DNA of 64,000 bases from the NCBI GenBank assembly GCA_028023455.1, contig JAQFVV010000505.1, positions 374,001-438,000 on the forward strand, in the 5' to 3' direction. This DNA is from Epiperipatus broadwayi (lineage: Eukaryota > Onychophora > Udeonychophora > Euonychophora > Peripatidae). The notes below the pieces were generated by a model, which had not been told where the DNA came from, ran no database searches, and worked only from the letters and a program-made list of their open reading frames with translations. Shown piece by piece: positions 63,161 through 64,000 of the stretch (position 1 is the first letter of the stretch; each line of letters opens with the position of its first letter). A program made the position numbers and the translations under genes.

Positions 63161-63461
63161 AATTATTACTATTATTGTTATTATGGTTGTGTATAATGTT
63201 ATGCAAGTGATATAAAATTATTGATAATATGTCTTATAAAATGGAATATTAAATTTATCCAAGATGTCTGCCCAGATGGATTTTACAAATACAGCATTTT
63301 TTGAATACATGGATTACATTTTTTTAATATCATGATTCACATTTAGTTATGAAACTCTCACACATTCTAATGTAATTTTAAAAGAACTAACATAAAATAA
63401 AAAGACATAACACTAAAAATAGTAAAGATGAATTATTTAGAATAGTATCAGTATAGAAATA

Positions 63462-64000
63462 ACAGTACTAGTCTTATAGCTAAAGACACCGCTCTATGGC
63501 ACCGTTTTCGTGCTAAAATATATAAAAATGCCATTTCCGCAGCCGACACATTTGAACCCGCGTTTTCTATAATACAACTTTTTTGTTGTGCTACAGATTG
63601 CAGGCTGCTATGTCGCATCGCAGTACAGCATGTATGTTGCATCGCAGCAAATACATTTTCCGAATTCGCACAGTTTATAAAATGGTTACGGCTTGGTGAG
63701 AGGGTGTGTTTTTTTGAATTGGATGGAAATGTTGTTTTCATTGGATTTTTTTTTATTTTAAAGTATTGAAATGTTCAGATTTTGTAAAGTAATAATTATC
63801 AGACTTTTTACACCGTACTGTATTGAAGTTTTAATTGGGAAAATGTTGACAAGATATATGTGTAAAGTGAGTTGGAATTAGGTAACGCATCAAGTAACGT
63901 ACTGTTCGTAACATTCCACGAGACAAACAAGATTCTACCGTGTGTATATTTTTGAAGTAAAAAAGAGCGGTAACACAAAAATATCCAGTAAGAAAAGTAC
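63462..64000 (-). mobile_element. Helitron copy 2, 3' part, cut by window end
   Basis: Reverse-complement match to the 3' half of the Helitron at 38598-39758: the TTAGCTA hairpin region (63468-63486), the CATCGCAGTACAGCATGTAT block (63615) and ACTGTTCGTAACATTCCACG (63901). The 3' hairpin is kept with a changed pair (GTCTT/AAGAC here, ATCTT/AAGAT there). The terminal CTRR appears mutated (CTGT). The 5' end lies beyond 64000. The open frame at 63448-63741 falls inside it. Confidence 0.7.

Noticed and set aside
63448-63741. 97-codon minus-strand frame
   Set aside because: Falls entirely within the second Helitron copy; the corresponding region of the first copy is not open, so it is not a gene.

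Overview
The window is animal nuclear DNA, very AT-rich and mostly non-coding, dominated by old transposable elements. The only cellular gene I can support is a multi-exon, minus-strand glycine N-acyltransferase-like (GLYATL) gene. The repeat mix (RTE-type LINEs with a GATGAT tail, TATC microsatellites, tRNA-derived SINEs, Penelope-like relics, Helitrons) fits a mollusc and most resembles cephalopod (octopus-like) genomes. That species call is inference from the repeats and gene family, not proof.

Layout. 0-10 kb: an RTE 3' fragment, foldback retroposons, inverted-repeat elements and a degenerate minisatellite. 10.3-34.4 kb: the GLYATL gene, with exons at 10372-10795, 13330-13438, 19883-20000, 31661-31774 and a probable further 5' exon at 34300-34363. 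Its introns hold two nearly full-length RTE LINEs in the sense orientation, two tRNA-SINEs, a 1-kb TATC-rich tract, a Penelope-like GIY-YIG relic, a decayed LINE, two back-to-back 3' ends of another LINE, and a composite foldback element. 37.3-42.0 kb: a diverged segmental duplication; the first copy carries three insertions absent from the second, including a short foldback retroposon and a 1.16-kb Helitron. 42.4-44.6 kb: the 5' half of a decayed Ty3/gypsy-like LTR element, then a 440-bp compound TATC/TGTC microsatellite. 45-50 kb: AT-rich, nothing recognised. 50-64 kb: more hairpin elements, LINE fragments, an unrecognised acidic coding relic, a dimeric foldback retroposon, and a second Helitron cut by the window end.

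Main observation. A small module with hammerhead-ribozyme layout (CTGANGA, a short stem, GAAA, then a tiny palindromic stem III and a cleavage-type triplet, flanked by a closing stem I) recurs in several otherwise different inverted-repeat families. The best copy is at 32502-32542. Relics lie at 7530-7569, 8165-8204, 50324-50360, 58303-58344, 62885-62924 and 61313-61520, and just downstream of the Penelope-like GIY-YIG relic at about 21731. Together with 10-14 bp target duplications, partial tandem or inverted internal structure and asymmetric tails, this suggests that many of the short hairpin elements are non-autonomous Penelope-like derivatives rather than classical MITEs.
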